A stretch of DNA of 64,000 bases from Euborellia annulipes (GCA_023213315.1 JAKCPI010001563.1:124001-188000), one strand, 5' to 3'. Positions 1 through 12,002 are shown, counted from the first letter of the stretch. Made by a program: numbers and translations. Notes: generated by a model from the letters alone, not told the origin.

Positions 1-657
1 AACAACTCCTCCTCTTTTTGTCCACACATCAAAAAATTACGTTTTCGAAATGAAATTTCACGCACGTAGAGCAAGTTTCTCAAATCGTTACGAAACGCTG
101 CACACCCTCCACTAAGGTAGAGCTAGTGAGGGAGGGTTAGCAAAACCCCAACCAAGTGGGAGTTTCTTGCCCAGTGGAGTCCCCTGAGAACAAGAAAAAG
201 GCGCCTACACGTCCAGACTTAACACATTTATATTTAACTCGAAATTCAAGTAATAAATCAAAAATTTAATAAGGTCTATTGAAAATTATTTAAACACATC
301 TGAATTTCATACCCTTTTTTCCTATCCTGAATGTGAGTTTTGTGAGAGTTTCACTTTTCTAGCGTGTAGGAAGAATGCACGGTGTTTTTTTCTTTTGGTC
401 AACAATCTCTGGGCGACACTGAGAGAGGGATAGCCATTCGAATCGAACGAGCTTAGGATAAACCTGGCTATGTTTTGTCGAAAGTCATTCATAATTGCTG
501 GCTCTTTTTCTTTAGGGAATTGTTAATTTTCAAAATATCAATTTTTTTCCTTCCTTTCCAAAAGGAGCAACAACACAAAATAGCACTGAATGGGGATTGG
601 AAATTTGTTTAATTTATATTAATAAAATTATAACAATATTTAAATATGGCTGATGTG
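1..657. other. No gene seen; downstream flank of the minus-strand gene
   Basis: I see no open frame with splice signals or recognisable protein here. The stretch lies 3' of the minus-strand terminal exon ending at 658, so part of it may be that gene's 3' UTR. I found no canonical polyadenylation hexamer on the minus strand close to the stop. Confidence 0.4.
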
Positions 658-3600
658 TTACCTGAGAGATTTTCGTTTTTCAACATAGGCGAACATGGAA
701 GTGAGATTATTTCCGCTTCCAGGCCGACTGCTGATTTTTGTGGATATCGTTGCAGGATCGAATTCATCGTGTTCTTCATCTGCAGATTCACTGACTGGTT
801 CATTTTCTCCTTCGGCTTCATCACCGAGAATGAAATTCACGGTTGGTTTTGTGGACGATGTTTCTCTCGACATGAGCCACGTCGAAACCCAGCCTGTAAA
901 AATTGAAAAATTTATATTATTATTTGACCAAGTAAAAATTAGGCTGATTATGAATCTGAGCTACTTTCAACTCAGGATTAAAAATTAATAGTCCAAGAAA
1001 AATAGAATTTGAAAAGGAAATAATTCCCGAAGAGTTGAAAATTAGCACAGTTAATTGTTCGTTTAGCAAACAACATATTAAAAATCACCGCTTGTGAAGA
1101 GTGAGTTAAGGGAAGGATCCTTTTTATTAGTTTTTTGCAAATATCTCTGAAAGTTGGATTTAGTTCAGACCTGCATATAAAAAAAGTAGATAAAATTACA
1201 AGGAGACTTGTGGCTAATCGGATAAGCTGTGGATTACAAATTTAAAATTGCAACACAACTCAGGTTCAAATTCCACAATTGCCGTAAGAAATTAGATATC
1301 ATTGCCAAAGTCTTCTTCCTGGGGTAGGAATAGGGGTGATAATCTCACCCCAAGGTAAAGGAGTATGTCACTTAAAGAAGAACTGTGCAGGAATTTCAGA
1401 ATTTTGACCATTTCATGGCATTTTTGTACCTACTTTTCCCGAACTATTAACTAGACTTAGGGATGCCTAAAAACATAACCACTATGAAAATTACTATGCG
1501 TACTTTGGACCGAAAGCCGAGGAATAAAAAAAACAAATAATAATAACTGGCTTTTTTTTAATTATTGTATTTTTATCTATTTTGCTATCAAAGCTTATTC
1601 TAATTTTGATTAGATATGATGTCAATTTACATTTTAAAATTTAAAGGTTGGTTTACGTATATCTGTTTGTTGTTATTGAGGATGTAGTTAGGAAAAAAGG
1701 GAATTTTTTTTATTTAGTGCCCTCTATGTTGACATTTAGAATCCAATTGTGTTCATCTTCAGATGTATAAATGAGGAAGAGGTACAATTCTCAATGAAAA
1801 ATAAAAATCATGAAAAATTGGTTTTTCAGAATTAGGAAATTTATAAAGTGAAAAAAGATAAAAAGATATCACGAACAAAGACGTCTGTCCCTAAGATGAT
1901 AATTGGTTGAAATGATTTAATAGCTGTCAGCAGACATGGCGTGATCTAATATGCCTTGGCAACTGGCTATTGAGAGATGGGCATCTCAACAAGTTCAAAG
2001 GATCGTTTAGGCGCAAGACCATTTATATAGTATAATTAAATAAAGTCAATTACTTATTTAAACTAATGGATTGTATTCATGTGTCAAATAAATGGATGGA
2101 AATCTCGTGGGATAAGAACACAGAAAGTAATTAATCAAATTTTCTGCGGTTGTAGTCAAACATTTAAAGGAGTGAATGAATATAAATTTAGTCACTTAAA
2201 TCCCAGGGGTACTTCTAAATTGAGGGTTTTTAATAGCTCTCAAAAACTATAAGTGTACAAGCAAAATTGAAGATAGTTCATTTAATTTTCAAAAATTTTA
2301 TATTTTCTAACATGTTTGAATTAAAGGGGGGGGGGGGGGGGGGGGGGGAAAATTAATATTGAAAATTTTGGAAACATTTATTGATGGGCTACAAACAAAG
2401 AGCCTCAAATGGACTAAAAACTAAATGTGAAATGTATATTGATGGCTATCTAGATAGGGGGAATGTGAGGAAGAAGGCTGGAAATCCCGGGTTCGATTTT
2501 CGGGGATCAGCGGACGTTTGGCTCGCCATCAATATATTTAGTTAAATTAAAAAATTAAAATTTTGCAAAAGAAATTCATAACATATTTTTTGAGGTCTCA
2601 TATTTAAAGGAGATTAATTGAATTTTCTATTTAAATCAATATTGGCCTACTTAATACATGTAGTTCCGTTTTATATAAATTTATTTTATTTCCCTAGTCT
2701 TCAATTATTCAACTGTCACACTGAAGATCTTCAAAAAAATAGGCAAATAAAATAATTAATCCATGTAGAATATTTCTTAAACTTTATATAAATATTTTAA
2801 CTAGGTAGAGCCTTGTTTGAAAAGGATGCAATTTTTTCAATCAATGCTCAAATAGACTGCTCAGTAGCCAGTCAATATATCGTTTAAGATAGCAAATTTG
2901 CGAGATATGTTTGTGCTCAAGATTGGCAAAATTGCACCCCCTGGAGTCGAACCAGGACTTCCTCGCTTTCGCGGCGGGTGGACCCTTATCCTAGGGCGCC
3001 GGCCCAATAAGCACCATATCTCGCATCCGCCTATTATACTAATGAAATTAAAACTTCATTGCCTAGAGAAAGATCTTAAATATTTTTAATTATGATTTTT
3101 TCACCTGTTAGCATTTATCCCAAAATGGTCTATGGCTGGAGGGGACTTCTGGTTTGGCCTGGTTCTGAGGAAGAGGTTTTGATAGGATTAGGCTGTTTTC
3201 TTTTTCTGGTTACAGTAATTCACGTTATTTTAAATTCAGAACTACCGAATATCGACAGTTTTTTTTTCTTTACTATTTTCAAATTTTACAACTTTATTTG
3301 TTCCTTTAAAAACTTTAGGCCGTTATAAAATTCCTTTTATTATTAACTATTCATCATGTATATAATTTAGGAATGTAGAGCTCTATCTATGACGTAGTTT
3401 GAATCCTTAATTAATTTGATTAAAATGAATAGTAAAAAGTAACCTTGAGCATGACCTGTGTTTTTCATTTCAAGTAAATACCATTCTGAAGTATAAACTG
3501 GAAATATTGGATTAAATTGTGATAGCAAATTAAAAATAATATAACAAATTAACTTTATTTAATAATAAAAATACAACAAAGTAGACTTTATGATATTAAA

Positions 3601-4448
3601 CGTAATTCCAAGTTATTTGGCTCTTTTAGAAAAAAAAAATATCATTTGAATGTATTGATATCGCGAGGGTCAATAATTAAACTACCACATAGATACCTTT
3701 TATCATGTGATTATTTTTTTAATTTGAATTTTATACTATTACTGATTTTTCTTAAAAAATAAAATAAATTTCTAACTTAATCTTTAAGAAATAATCATTT
3801 AAAATGAAATTGAATTTCGCTCGCTTTTTGTTCGATTTTGATTGGCTATTTGACATCATCAGATCAAAATTCTCCAAAATCATTGGTGTTTAAAAAAATC
3901 TATGCAAATTAATAATAATTATTTAAAAAATATATTATTATAATTTATGTTAACGAAAAAACATTTGTAATAAACAAATGATATATCTAAGAAAAAGAAC
4001 GCAAAGTGTCAGAGTCAGAGAGTGCCTATAATATAAGTATATAACTTTAGAAAACGTTAATAAATGATAAAAAAAATAAAGTGAATAATTTCAATTAAAA
4101 GTAAACTTACTCAAATTGTTTCCAATAGTGAAGAAGTAGAACAAAATTGATAAAGAAACGTTTAAAATGTGATTATTCAGAGATGGTATTGATTTGAACC
4201 AATGGCAGCAAATTAAAAAAGATATAATTTGACTGTCAATGTGGTTGGTGTACTTGGAAATTTAATTACAAGCAAAATGTTAGAGAGGGGAGACTAAGAA
4301 TTAAAGTGTCATAGTCATTTAAATGAAAATGACTCAAGGAATAAGAAATGACTATAGGAGACTCACCAGCTTCGTTGAGCCCAACGAGTGAATGCCGAAT
4401 TTCCCCGAAATATTCCGAACAGAATTTCGCGAGCCAATCTGAATGCAC
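658..4448 (-). CDS. C-terminal part of an unrecognised gene, two exons
   Basis: Two minus-strand exons fit together. Exon 4448-4367 (82 nt, 27 codons plus one base) has an AG acceptor just upstream and a strong donor (GTGAGT). Exon 893-658 follows a good acceptor (TTTTTACAG) and opens with two bases that complete the split codon, then 77 codons and a stop at 658. The joined frame gives about 105 residues with no internal stop. The first exon is rich in aromatic and hydrophobic residues (DWLAKFCSEYFGEIRHSLVG), joined smoothly to NEAGWVSTWL; the rest is acidic and Ser/Glu-rich, like a disordered tail. No initiating Met is visible in exon 4448-4367, so upstream exons are missing or too divergent to see. 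I do not recognise the family. Two matching phases and both splice sites support a real gene; function is unknown. Confidence 0.5.
1207..1283 (+). repeat. tRNA-like head of a probable SINE
   Basis: An A-box-like stretch (TGGCTAATCGG, 1211-1221) and a B-box-like stretch (GGTTCAAATTCC, 1263-1274) have the spacing of a tRNA-type internal promoter. The body after about 1283 is unrelated sequence, as expected for a tRNA-derived SINE rather than a functional tRNA. No convincing cloverleaf is seen. Confidence 0.4.
2328..2348. repeat. Poly-G tract
   Basis: About 21 consecutive G in very AT-rich surroundings. Similar G or C runs elsewhere in the window sit at the ends of DNA transposon relics, so this may be the end of a decayed copy. 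Confidence 0.8.
2434..2537 (+). repeat. Short foldback with tRNA-like interior
   Basis: Inverted ends (TATATTGATGGC near 2435-2446 and GCCATCAATATA near 2526-2537) enclose a segment with a B-box-like motif (GGGTTCGATTTTC, 2489-2501). The organisation resembles the tRNA-containing foldbacks near 2.9, 43.4 and 46.7 kb. It is not a functional tRNA. Confidence 0.4.
2871..3024 (-). repeat. tRNA-derived foldback element, tRNA-like part on minus strand
   Basis: Minus-strand sequence holds a perfect T-arm (17 nt at 2940-2956 with a 5-bp stem and a B-box match) and an A-box-like stretch with an arginine-tRNA look (2984-3000). Short inverted ends (GCGAGATATG at 2900 and CATATCTCGC at 3015-3024) flank it. 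The left flank (2871-2891) also occurs at 46646-46666. The anticodon arm is not credible, so this is a mobile tRNA derivative rather than a working tRNA gene. Confidence 0.5.
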
Positions 4449-5331
4449 CTGTTATATAGAGTCACTTGTCTATCTATTATCTATCTCTTCTATCTATCTA
4501 TTATCTATGTAATAGAATACGAAACAATTACTGAAACTAGGCAAATAATTGATAGATGACATTTTTAAGATAACGCCATTTTTAAAAAGTGCTGCTATCT
4601 TTAGGAAGTTTTGTATATTAAATTCAAAAAGTATTGGATTAAAATAACAACATAACAAGAATAATATTAAGTAAAAATAAATAAATAAACAAGCTTAATT
4701 AAAATTATTTCAATAATGTTTTTTACTAAAAAAAAATTTCTTTTTTATAATATGAGTTTGATGTAAAAACAATTTTGTATTCTAATAAATTTTTCTTATA
4801 AATTAATTTATTCCATAAAGATCGTTAAGAATATTTTTTTTTATAATCTAAATATAATAAGCTATAAAAATCAATTTTTTTTAATTAAAATAATTCAAAA
4901 GATATAGAAGTAATAAAAAATAATTCTTAAATGTATAACTACAGTGATTTGATTATATATATTATTTTTATTTTACTTTTATTCTTTGCCTCTTAACAAT
5001 GTGAACATTTTATATTTCCCTCACTTAACTTCAATCAACAGAAAACTTAAAAAAACACTAAAATTTAATTTTTAAAATTATTTCAGTTACCCTTGTTAAT
5101 CTATCTTGAAAAATAAATTTTAAATTAGAAATTTTGTGACTAAACAATAAATAATAAAACAAACATTTATTTTTTTTTTTAGAAATTTTTATTTTCTAAT
5201 GTTACCATCAATTAACGACAATAATCCTGACTGGCAAATTGTAAAACAGAAATCTTCAAAAGTGCATCACATTATATCATTTGAAATTAATTGAAAAATA
5301 AAATAATTTTTGTGAATTCAAATAAAAAGTG
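4449..5331. other. Intergenic, upstream of PSMD13; no gene seen
   Basis: Very AT-rich, with a short (TATC)n-like stretch near 4470-4510. It separates the minus-strand gene piece from the PSMD13 start and must contain the PSMD13 promoter, but I cannot point to a specific element. Confidence 0.4.
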
Positions 5332-8300
5332 ATGGCTTCGACGGGAACAAAAGATGTCAGTGCTTATTTATCCGAAAAACAAGGCCAGGAAAAAGACAAA
5401 GAACTTGCCTCTCAATGGGCACAACTTGAGGAGTTATATACAAAAAAGTAAGAAAATAAATAAATATTTCCTCCCAATTTCTATTAATTTAATATTTATT
5501 TGAAATTTTTTTCAGACTCTGGCATCAATTGACATTAAAATTGGAAGAATTTGTGAAACATCCATCTCTCAAATCTGGAACCAATCTCATCGAGCTTTAT
5601 AATAATTTCATTTGCGTTTTTGAAAATAAGTAAGTCCTTTAAAAACTTTCATTGGAAAATTAACCTCTTGAGCCTTGGACCAATGAAAAAAGTCTCATAG
5701 CGTAGAAATCTTTATAAACGGAAGCTTTAAAATGAACCAAACTTTAAGGAATTCAGGAAGCTCACTCTACTCTTGTTGCAGGTAGTGAGCAAGGTGTAAA
5801 ATAATTATGTGAAATAATGATTGGCGGAGATTTTTAATGGACGACGACTGAATTGCAATTTATACAGTTTCCCTCAACAGTCTGATCATCATCAGGTCTA
5901 AAAGAAGAGAGATAAAATTTCATATATATATATATATACACAACCCGAGAAAACTTATCTTCGCATACATCCGGTCGCGGAAACATTCCAGAACTATATA
6001 TATATATATATATATATATGCGAAGATAAGTTTTCTCGGGTTGTCTTCCATACATCCGGTCGCGGAAACCTTAGAACATATATATATATATATATATATA
6101 CATGTGCATTTTTGTATTTTAATCTTATTATTAATTTAGTTTGTTAACGATAATGTATTATTTATTCTTTCAAAAGAAAATTGTCCACATGTATATATAA
6201 TTATGAAATTTTATATCTATTCTCTTAGGCCTGGTGATAGTCCCACTGTTGACCGAAACTGTATAAATTGCAATCTAGTGGTCTTCCATTAAAAATCTCC
6301 GACAATAATTTTTTCACAACCATCCTCGACCACCTGCAACAAGAAGCATAGTAAACCTCCTGAATTGCTCCAATTTCTTTTCTCCTAGAACTCAAAGACA
6401 AACACAAACCTCGGGGACATCCACCAATATTTTAACTTGACAAATAAGCAGGTTGAGGCACCGAACTAGCCGTGGGCTAGTAAGGCTGCGACTCAGAAAA
6501 CAAACCACACCATCACTTACTAACTTACCACTCCCTAAAATGGCACCAAAAGGAGAGACGCAACGTCGAATTAATCTCAATAACCATATACTGTAATTTC
6601 ACTTAACATGCACCGAGCTGAAATATACAAGCAGATGTATAGTTATCTATAGTCTGTTTCAACTTTATTTGCTCAGAGTCTCGTTTATTTAAAGTCGTTC
6701 TCTTAAAGAGTTCTTATTAATATTTAGTTTGATTTATTTTTATTTTTTAACTCACAACGTGTTGAAGCGGTGCGGCGTGAATGGAATAGAATATATTGAA
6801 TATGTATGTATATATGAAGCAAAAATTAATTTTTTTACCAACTTCGGTTTCACAAAATAATTTAGGCCACCGACTTGAGTTACAGGGGACATTAGACATC
6901 AAAAAGTTTAAGAAGCTCTTTTTTAGCTGAACGAATTTTTTCCAAATAAAATTGAAACAGATTGTTAATAAAAAATTCTTTTTTTGCAGCACAATTATAC
7001 TGATTGAAAATGGCATAAAATTAGACACCTTTTAAGTAGAAATAACGAAAGTACTTCACTTTTTAAATCATCAGTAGGTTCAAATTGTGCTGCAAATAAA
7101 AATACAATATATATTGTGGTATAATTGCTGTTTTATTTAAGAGGTACTAAACTAATTTAGCCTTTGTTAAGAGTATTTTGTTACTCTAGGACAGTGGTCT
7201 TCAAACTTTGTGAACTCACGAAATTCACAGTTTGTAGACCATTACTATAATAAAAATCTGGTGTGACTGGCTCACAGCACACAACTTTCTCTTACCCTTC
7301 GATATGAAAAAGTTGTGTACCGTTCTGTCACACCAGATTTTTTTGTGTCGAGATATATTTAGTTTCCGACAGTACGGTACATTCGAATTTCAGGATGTAA
7401 ATTTATAAGTATGAGAAAATATTTATATTTTGTTACTAAGGCAACCATTTCCTTTATCTTTGCTATGAAGTAAAGAGAAGAAGAGTAAAGTGGTCTTCAT
7501 AAGATTTCAAGAACAAAATGAGAATATACATTTTAAAGAACATGTATAAAATAATTGATTTTTGAATTTTAATCAAAACCGTTGGAGCCAATTTTGAGAA
7601 AATCGAAAAAAAACTCAAAAAGTTCATCAGTAAAGTACTAGTACTTTTTGGCCGATTTTGATTAAAAGTTTATTTTCACGACTTCGGGGGGTACCTATCT
7701 TAAATATAACATTTCAACCTTGTATCTCATTTCCTTCATGCTTAAAAATGTCCACAGACAGACAAACAGACCAATTCGCGGGACCCACTTTTTTGGGCTT
7801 GGGGATCAAAATCTCGACATCGAAATACTTTTTCTCTATAGACTATATTTCACATTTAGGGTAAGAGAAAGTAAAATAGCTTGTAATACAAAATGTTATA
7901 GTAATTGATCGATAATTATATTAATAGATTTTAAGAATTTATAACATAAGCAGAGTAAATAAAATATTTTTATTAATTCAAATCAAAATACCACCATGAC
8001 GCTGTTTTTTCGGCAAGGATGTAGGAAGGAAAAACAAAAACAAGGGTTTTTTATTTTTCCCAAATGAGTTTTATTTTGTTTTTTCTCCCTACATCGTTGC
8101 CGAAAAGACAGCGTCATGGCGGTGTTTTGAATTATATGTTTCTCGGCATCACTCATTATTTTTATTAATTTCTTTCTAGAATTAATCCATTGTCTTTAGT
8201 TGAAATTTCTGGAGATGTGGTTCACCAATACACAGATAATCAAGAAGCAATAGCATTTTTAACAGCAACAGAAGAAAAAGTTAAGAATAATTCAGAAGCT

Positions 8301-10979
8301 GTTGCCCTTTGCAAAGTATTGAAGGGACAAATTATATTACAAAAAATGAACGATTCCAATGGAGCTAAAGTATGATTTTAATATATAAATAAAAAATTAT
8401 GTTAAATGTTTTATTATTAATAAAATAATATTATTTTAGAAAATAATTGAAGAAGTAGAAGAGATACTAAACGAAACTGATGGAATAACTGATGTCCATG
8501 GACGTTATTATCTTTTAGCTAGTTATTTATATCGCCTTCAAGGAAAGCATGCTGAATATTACAGAACTGCTCTTAGGTAATACCAATATATTAATTTTCG
8601 GCCAGAGAACAAGCGATTGCAGCTACGTTTATTTCGTTTATTAGTCACTTCAAGCCGACGTTTCGGTTAGATATGCGACCATCCTCAGGGCTGAAGCGTG
8701 TTAACAAAATCCCTCCGACTTTTTGAGGAAATTGTTGACACGCTTCAGCCCTGGTCTCATATCTAAACGAAACGTCGGCTTGAAGTAACTAATAAACTTA
8801 CGTGCAATCGCTCTTTTTTTATTCCTAAGTATATTCTATTATTAGTTTATTTGCAGATATTGAGATCACAGAATGAAATCCTCTTCATTACAAGCAACGG
8901 ATGTTATGCAAATCGTCACAGATGAGCTCCACATGAACACATGATCCTCACCATTATAAAATTTGTGTTCTTGGCGAGCTGATCTACCTTCACCTATTGC
9001 ATAGACGATTTGCAAAACTCAGTTGCTTGAAATGAGAGAATTTCATTCTGGTATCTAAATATCTGCAAATATCCGAATAAAAATCAAATAAACTTTATCT
9101 GTTCAAAAATCCTTTAAGGCCATCAGAAATCAATATATATATATATATATATATTTAAAAAATATTCTCGCCTTAATTAACATGTTACATTTTTATTTTA
9201 CAGATATTTAGGATGTATTGAAGTCTCTACACTTTCTAAAGAAGAGCAAGAGCATCAAGCTTTTTTCTTGGGATTAGCTGCTTTACTTGGCGATGGCGTT
9301 TATAATTTAGGCGAACTGGTATATTAATAATTATTCTCAATAATATAAAACTTGGTAGACTTAGAGAACATATAAAACAAAATTAAATTAAATTAATCTC
9401 TTATTAATTTGTAAAAATTTATATTCAAAAAGAAGCACAAGTTCATCATTTTATCACTCATATTTTAATATACAGAGTGAATTTTTTATATTGAGACAGT
9501 ATTATATCTGAGAAACACTGCATTTTGGGGGAAAAAAAAAAAACTTCACATTGAAAACTTGGTTAAGGAAAAAAAAATTAGGGTAGGCCCCTCGATAAAA
9601 AATAGATTTTATTTGAAACTTTTCTTCTTAAAATGCAGTGTTTTACTAAAAATAATACATCTATTTATTAATTAAGTGAGATCGTCAATATTTGGCTTCT
9701 AAGACACAACAAGAAATGCTGAGCAAATGAATCTGTGATTCCTCTCTCATTAGTCATCATCTTAGCATCAAAGATTTCCGTTTTACTATGTATAAAATTT
9801 TATAATTTATTATGATTTAAATTCATACCGTTTTCAGTTTTTATACATTTTTTGGGAATAGGAATATAAAATTTAGAAAATCATAAAAACACTCAACGAG
9901 ATTTAATCCTGTTAAATACATTTCCAGTTAATAAGAGATAATAGATAAAAATTTTCAATTTAAAATAAAAGAATTGATATGAGGATGCGATATCATAATA
10001 TCCAGCCATCAAGAAACAACTAGTTAACATCACCTCCATAAAAGAATTGAGAATGTCTTTTGATTTTAAAAATATACTGCCACCTTTCTTTTTATTTATA
10101 TATATTTTTTCATTTTTTTACAGTTAGCTCATCCTATTCTTCAAAGTCTTAAAAATACTGATAAATCTTGGTTGGTGGATCTTTTACATGCCTTTAATTC
10201 AGGTGATATTACTGCTTTTGAAAAAATGAAACCACAATGGTCAAATGTCATGGACTTGAAACTTCAAGAATCCAAAATTTTACAGAAAATTCGATTGCTC
10301 TGTTTAATGGAGGTTGATAATCATTCCTTTATTTTATTGATATTTTATCATGTTATCTGATTTTGATAATCAAATAATTTTCAGATGACATTTAAGAGAA
10401 CTGCAACTGCACGAGAAATGACTTTTGAAGAGATCGCAAAAGAGACGCAATTGCCTGTTAAAGAAGTAGAGCTACTCGTAATGAAAGCCTTGGCTCAGGG
10501 GCTCGTTAAAGGAGCCATTGATCAAGTTGCAGGAACAGTTCATATGACTTGGGTTCAGCCGAGGGTTCTGGACAAAAATCAGGTATATTAATTTTATAAA
10601 AGACTTTTTTCTTAAATCTTCAAAAAAAAAAAAAAATAAATAAGGCCAAAAAATATTAAGAACTATGAAATTTAAAAAAGCAGCCATTCAAAATTGACAC
10701 TCAAATAGATGTGAGCTTCTTTACTTTACGTTTTTGTGATAGAACCAGTAGCATCAATTTAAAGTCGGGATTTTAATGGGTTATGAAGGAAATAAATAGA
10801 GAGACTGTTCTTTCTTTGACTCTTAATTTCGTATATATTTTTTTTCCTCATTGAATGACATAATTTTTTTTGTTTTTCAGATCTACAGCATGATTCAACA
10901 CTTGGAGAAATGGTGCAAAGATGTAAACTCAATGGAAGTTCTTCTAGAAACGAAGGCTTCAGAATTTTTAACTTTATAA
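5332..10979 (+). CDS. PSMD13: 26S proteasome non-ATPase regulatory subunit 13 (Rpn9)
   Basis: Eight exons join in frame: 5332-5447, 5516-5629, 8180-8369, 8440-8576, 9204-9318, 10124-10312, 10385-10582 and 10881-10979, all with GT-AG introns and compatible phases. The product is about 385 residues, close to the usual 376-390. The N-terminus has the family pattern ([10 protein letters not shown], then an [12 protein letters not shown] helix). The middle has the repeat helices ([26 protein letters not shown]), and the C-terminal third carries the PCI domain ([20 protein letters not shown]). Rpn9 is a structural subunit of the proteasome lid in cytosol and nucleus. Start chosen at the first ATG, immediately preceding the conserved N-terminus. 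Intron 2 (2.55 kb) and intron 4 are swollen by foldback elements. No broken codons seen. Confidence 0.96.
5750..6370. mobile_element. Foldback element in PSMD13 intron 2
   Basis: Arms of about 150 bp (about 5750-5905 and 6229-6370) are inverted copies of each other, with imperfect identity. The interior contains two (AT)n tracts and an internal repeat: an 18-bp direct repeat (ACATCCGGTCGCGGAAAC at about 5977 and 6053) beside an inverted 20-bp stretch. No coding capacity. Probably a MITE with an expanded centre. Confidence 0.6.
7252..7342. mobile_element. AATCTGGTGTGAC hairpin, copy 1
   Basis: A palindromic unit of about 90 bp whose ends read AAAAATCTGGTGTGAC and its complement. Related copies lie at 14429, 15192, 22800, 28450, 52650 (degenerate) and 63012. 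Here it is followed by TGTGTCGAGATATATTTAG, a tail shared with the other copies. Confidence 0.75.
7497..7885 (+). repeat. Interspersed repeat B, copy 1
   Basis: Matches segments at 28548-28962, 34385-35215 (interrupted), 49530-49770 (inverted) and about 62310-62430 (inverted). It contains a perfect 16-bp palindrome (AAAGTACTAGTACTTT at about 7632-7647). The short open frame inside is a by-product of the repeat and is broken in other copies. Class unknown; the AATCTGGTG hairpin occurs at or near its left end, so it may be a non-autonomous DNA transposon. Confidence 0.65.
7976..8133. mobile_element. MITE in PSMD13 intron 2
   Basis: Inverted arms of about 50-60 bp (ends near ATACCACCATGACGCTG and CAGCGTCATGGCGGTG) enclose a 50-bp T/A-rich loop. 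It stops 46 bp before exon 3, so the insertion is close to the branch-point zone. Non-coding. Confidence 0.7.
8604..8822. mobile_element. Foldback with the CGAAACGTC hairpin motif
   Basis: Arms of about 90 bp at 8604-8700 and 8738-8822 are inverted copies. Both contain the GACGTTTCG / CGAAACGTC motif that recurs at eight or more loci in the window. It lies in PSMD13 intron 4. No coding capacity. Confidence 0.65.
8853..9075. mobile_element. Second foldback in PSMD13 intron 4
   Basis: Ends share TTGCAGATATT / AATATCTGCAAA-type inverted sequence and a long imperfect stem including AGAATGAAAT and ATTTCATTCT. The central loop is about 20 bp. Non-coding. Confidence 0.55.
9505..9648. repeat. Small inverted repeat in PSMD13 intron 5
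   Basis: GAAACACTGCATTTT (about 9510) and AAAATGCAGTGTTTT (about 9632) are inverted copies separated by about 105 bp. Probably a decayed MITE. The remaining intron sequence up to exon 6 shows nothing I recognise. Confidence 0.5.
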
Positions 10980-11115
10980 CAATTTTTTTTTATTTTTTTA
11001 TTTATATTTTATTATTTTATTTTTTCATTATGCTGATAGAAAATTAAAAACTATTTAAAAATTAATGAAGTATATTATTAATATAATATAATATTATATA
11101 TATATATATATACTT

Positions 11116-11121
11116 AATAAA
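11116..11121 (+). terminator. Candidate PSMD13 polyadenylation signal
   Basis: AATAAA about 137 bp after the PSMD13 stop, followed by T-rich sequence. Position and context suit a polyadenylation signal; an AT-rich region also produces such hexamers by chance. Confidence 0.45.
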
Positions 11122-11455
11122 GGCATAGAGACTTTATTTCACACTTTTTTTTATATATCTTATTAATTGTAATTTTTTTGGATGATTTACAAAATCAATT
11201 TATTTGTTCCCATCAAATGAATATCGAAGAATGATTTCAACAAAATAAATTAAGAATATTAAATTTCATATAAGCTGAGGACTACTGCTTTTCAACACTA
11301 CCTTCCTTTTAGTGAAAAGTTGTCTCTCAGAAACAGTGACAGCGAGGCACTCAATTAGACAACCATAAGTTACCAGTGAAGCCAAGATTTAGGATGTCAT
11401 CAATGATGTGCTTGTGAATCGTTAGCTTAGAAAGACAGGGGCGGGACTGCACTCC

Positions 11456-11608
11456 GGAATAAGATATGAAAAGATCCGAGGAATGGCAGGGATTATATTA
11501 GTAAAAGCATCGAAAAAGGTTCAGGAAATATTTGGTCATGTAATGATGAGAGAAAAGGATTATGTAAAGGCAAGGAAGGTTAGATTTGAAGATGGATGTA
11601 TTGTATAA
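11456..11608 (+). pseudogene. LINE reverse-transcriptase C-terminal fragment
   Basis: An open stretch of 50 codons reads like the extreme C-terminus of non-LTR reverse transcriptases: an EKIRG segment, then SKKVQEIFGHVMMREKDYV, matching the family pattern WxGHVxRxxxxY. The sequence after the stop continues with Lys-rich remnants out to about 11790 in broken frames. No catalytic core is present. This is a decayed, 5'-truncated insertion. Confidence 0.55.
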
Positions 11609-12002
11609 TCGAGGTCTGCAAGCAGAATGGATTGGAGTGTAAGGAAAGAGTATTGTGGAGATTGAGAGTAAAATCGAGACAGGTAGAAAAAAATAAAAAA
11701 TAGGGAAAACCACCAGAAAAAGAAGAAGCTGAAAGACCAAATGTCGTTGGCTGAGAGATCGGTTCCAAATCTATAAAAAAAAAATTCATGCCAAGTTTCA
11801 GCTTTTATTTTTAATATTAATCCGGCTCCTCCGATAGCCAAAGTTTTTAATGAAAATAACATAGGAAAAGTTCTGTTATTACTTGGGAATTTTTTACCTC
11901 ATGAACTAATGAACAGTTCATGTCGACAAATGATAATTCTTATAGCAAATTTAACGCTCTACAAAAAAGGTCTCTTATGATTTTTTGCTAACTTAACTGT
12001 TC

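Noticed and set aside
646..906. Plus-strand open frame beginning MADVLPERFS
   Set aside because: It is antisense to the minus-strand exon 893-658, which has matching splice signals and phase; the plus frame is rich in Phe, Cys and Arg and lacks such support.
2932..3012. Functional tRNA gene on the minus strand
   Set aside because: The T-arm is perfect but the anticodon arm and acceptor stem are not credible and the sequence is embedded in a foldback repeat.
7658..7908. Overlapping short frames [11 protein letters not shown] and [10 protein letters not shown] as genes
   Set aside because: They lie inside repeat B, and the equivalent frames in other copies are broken by the G run and indels.
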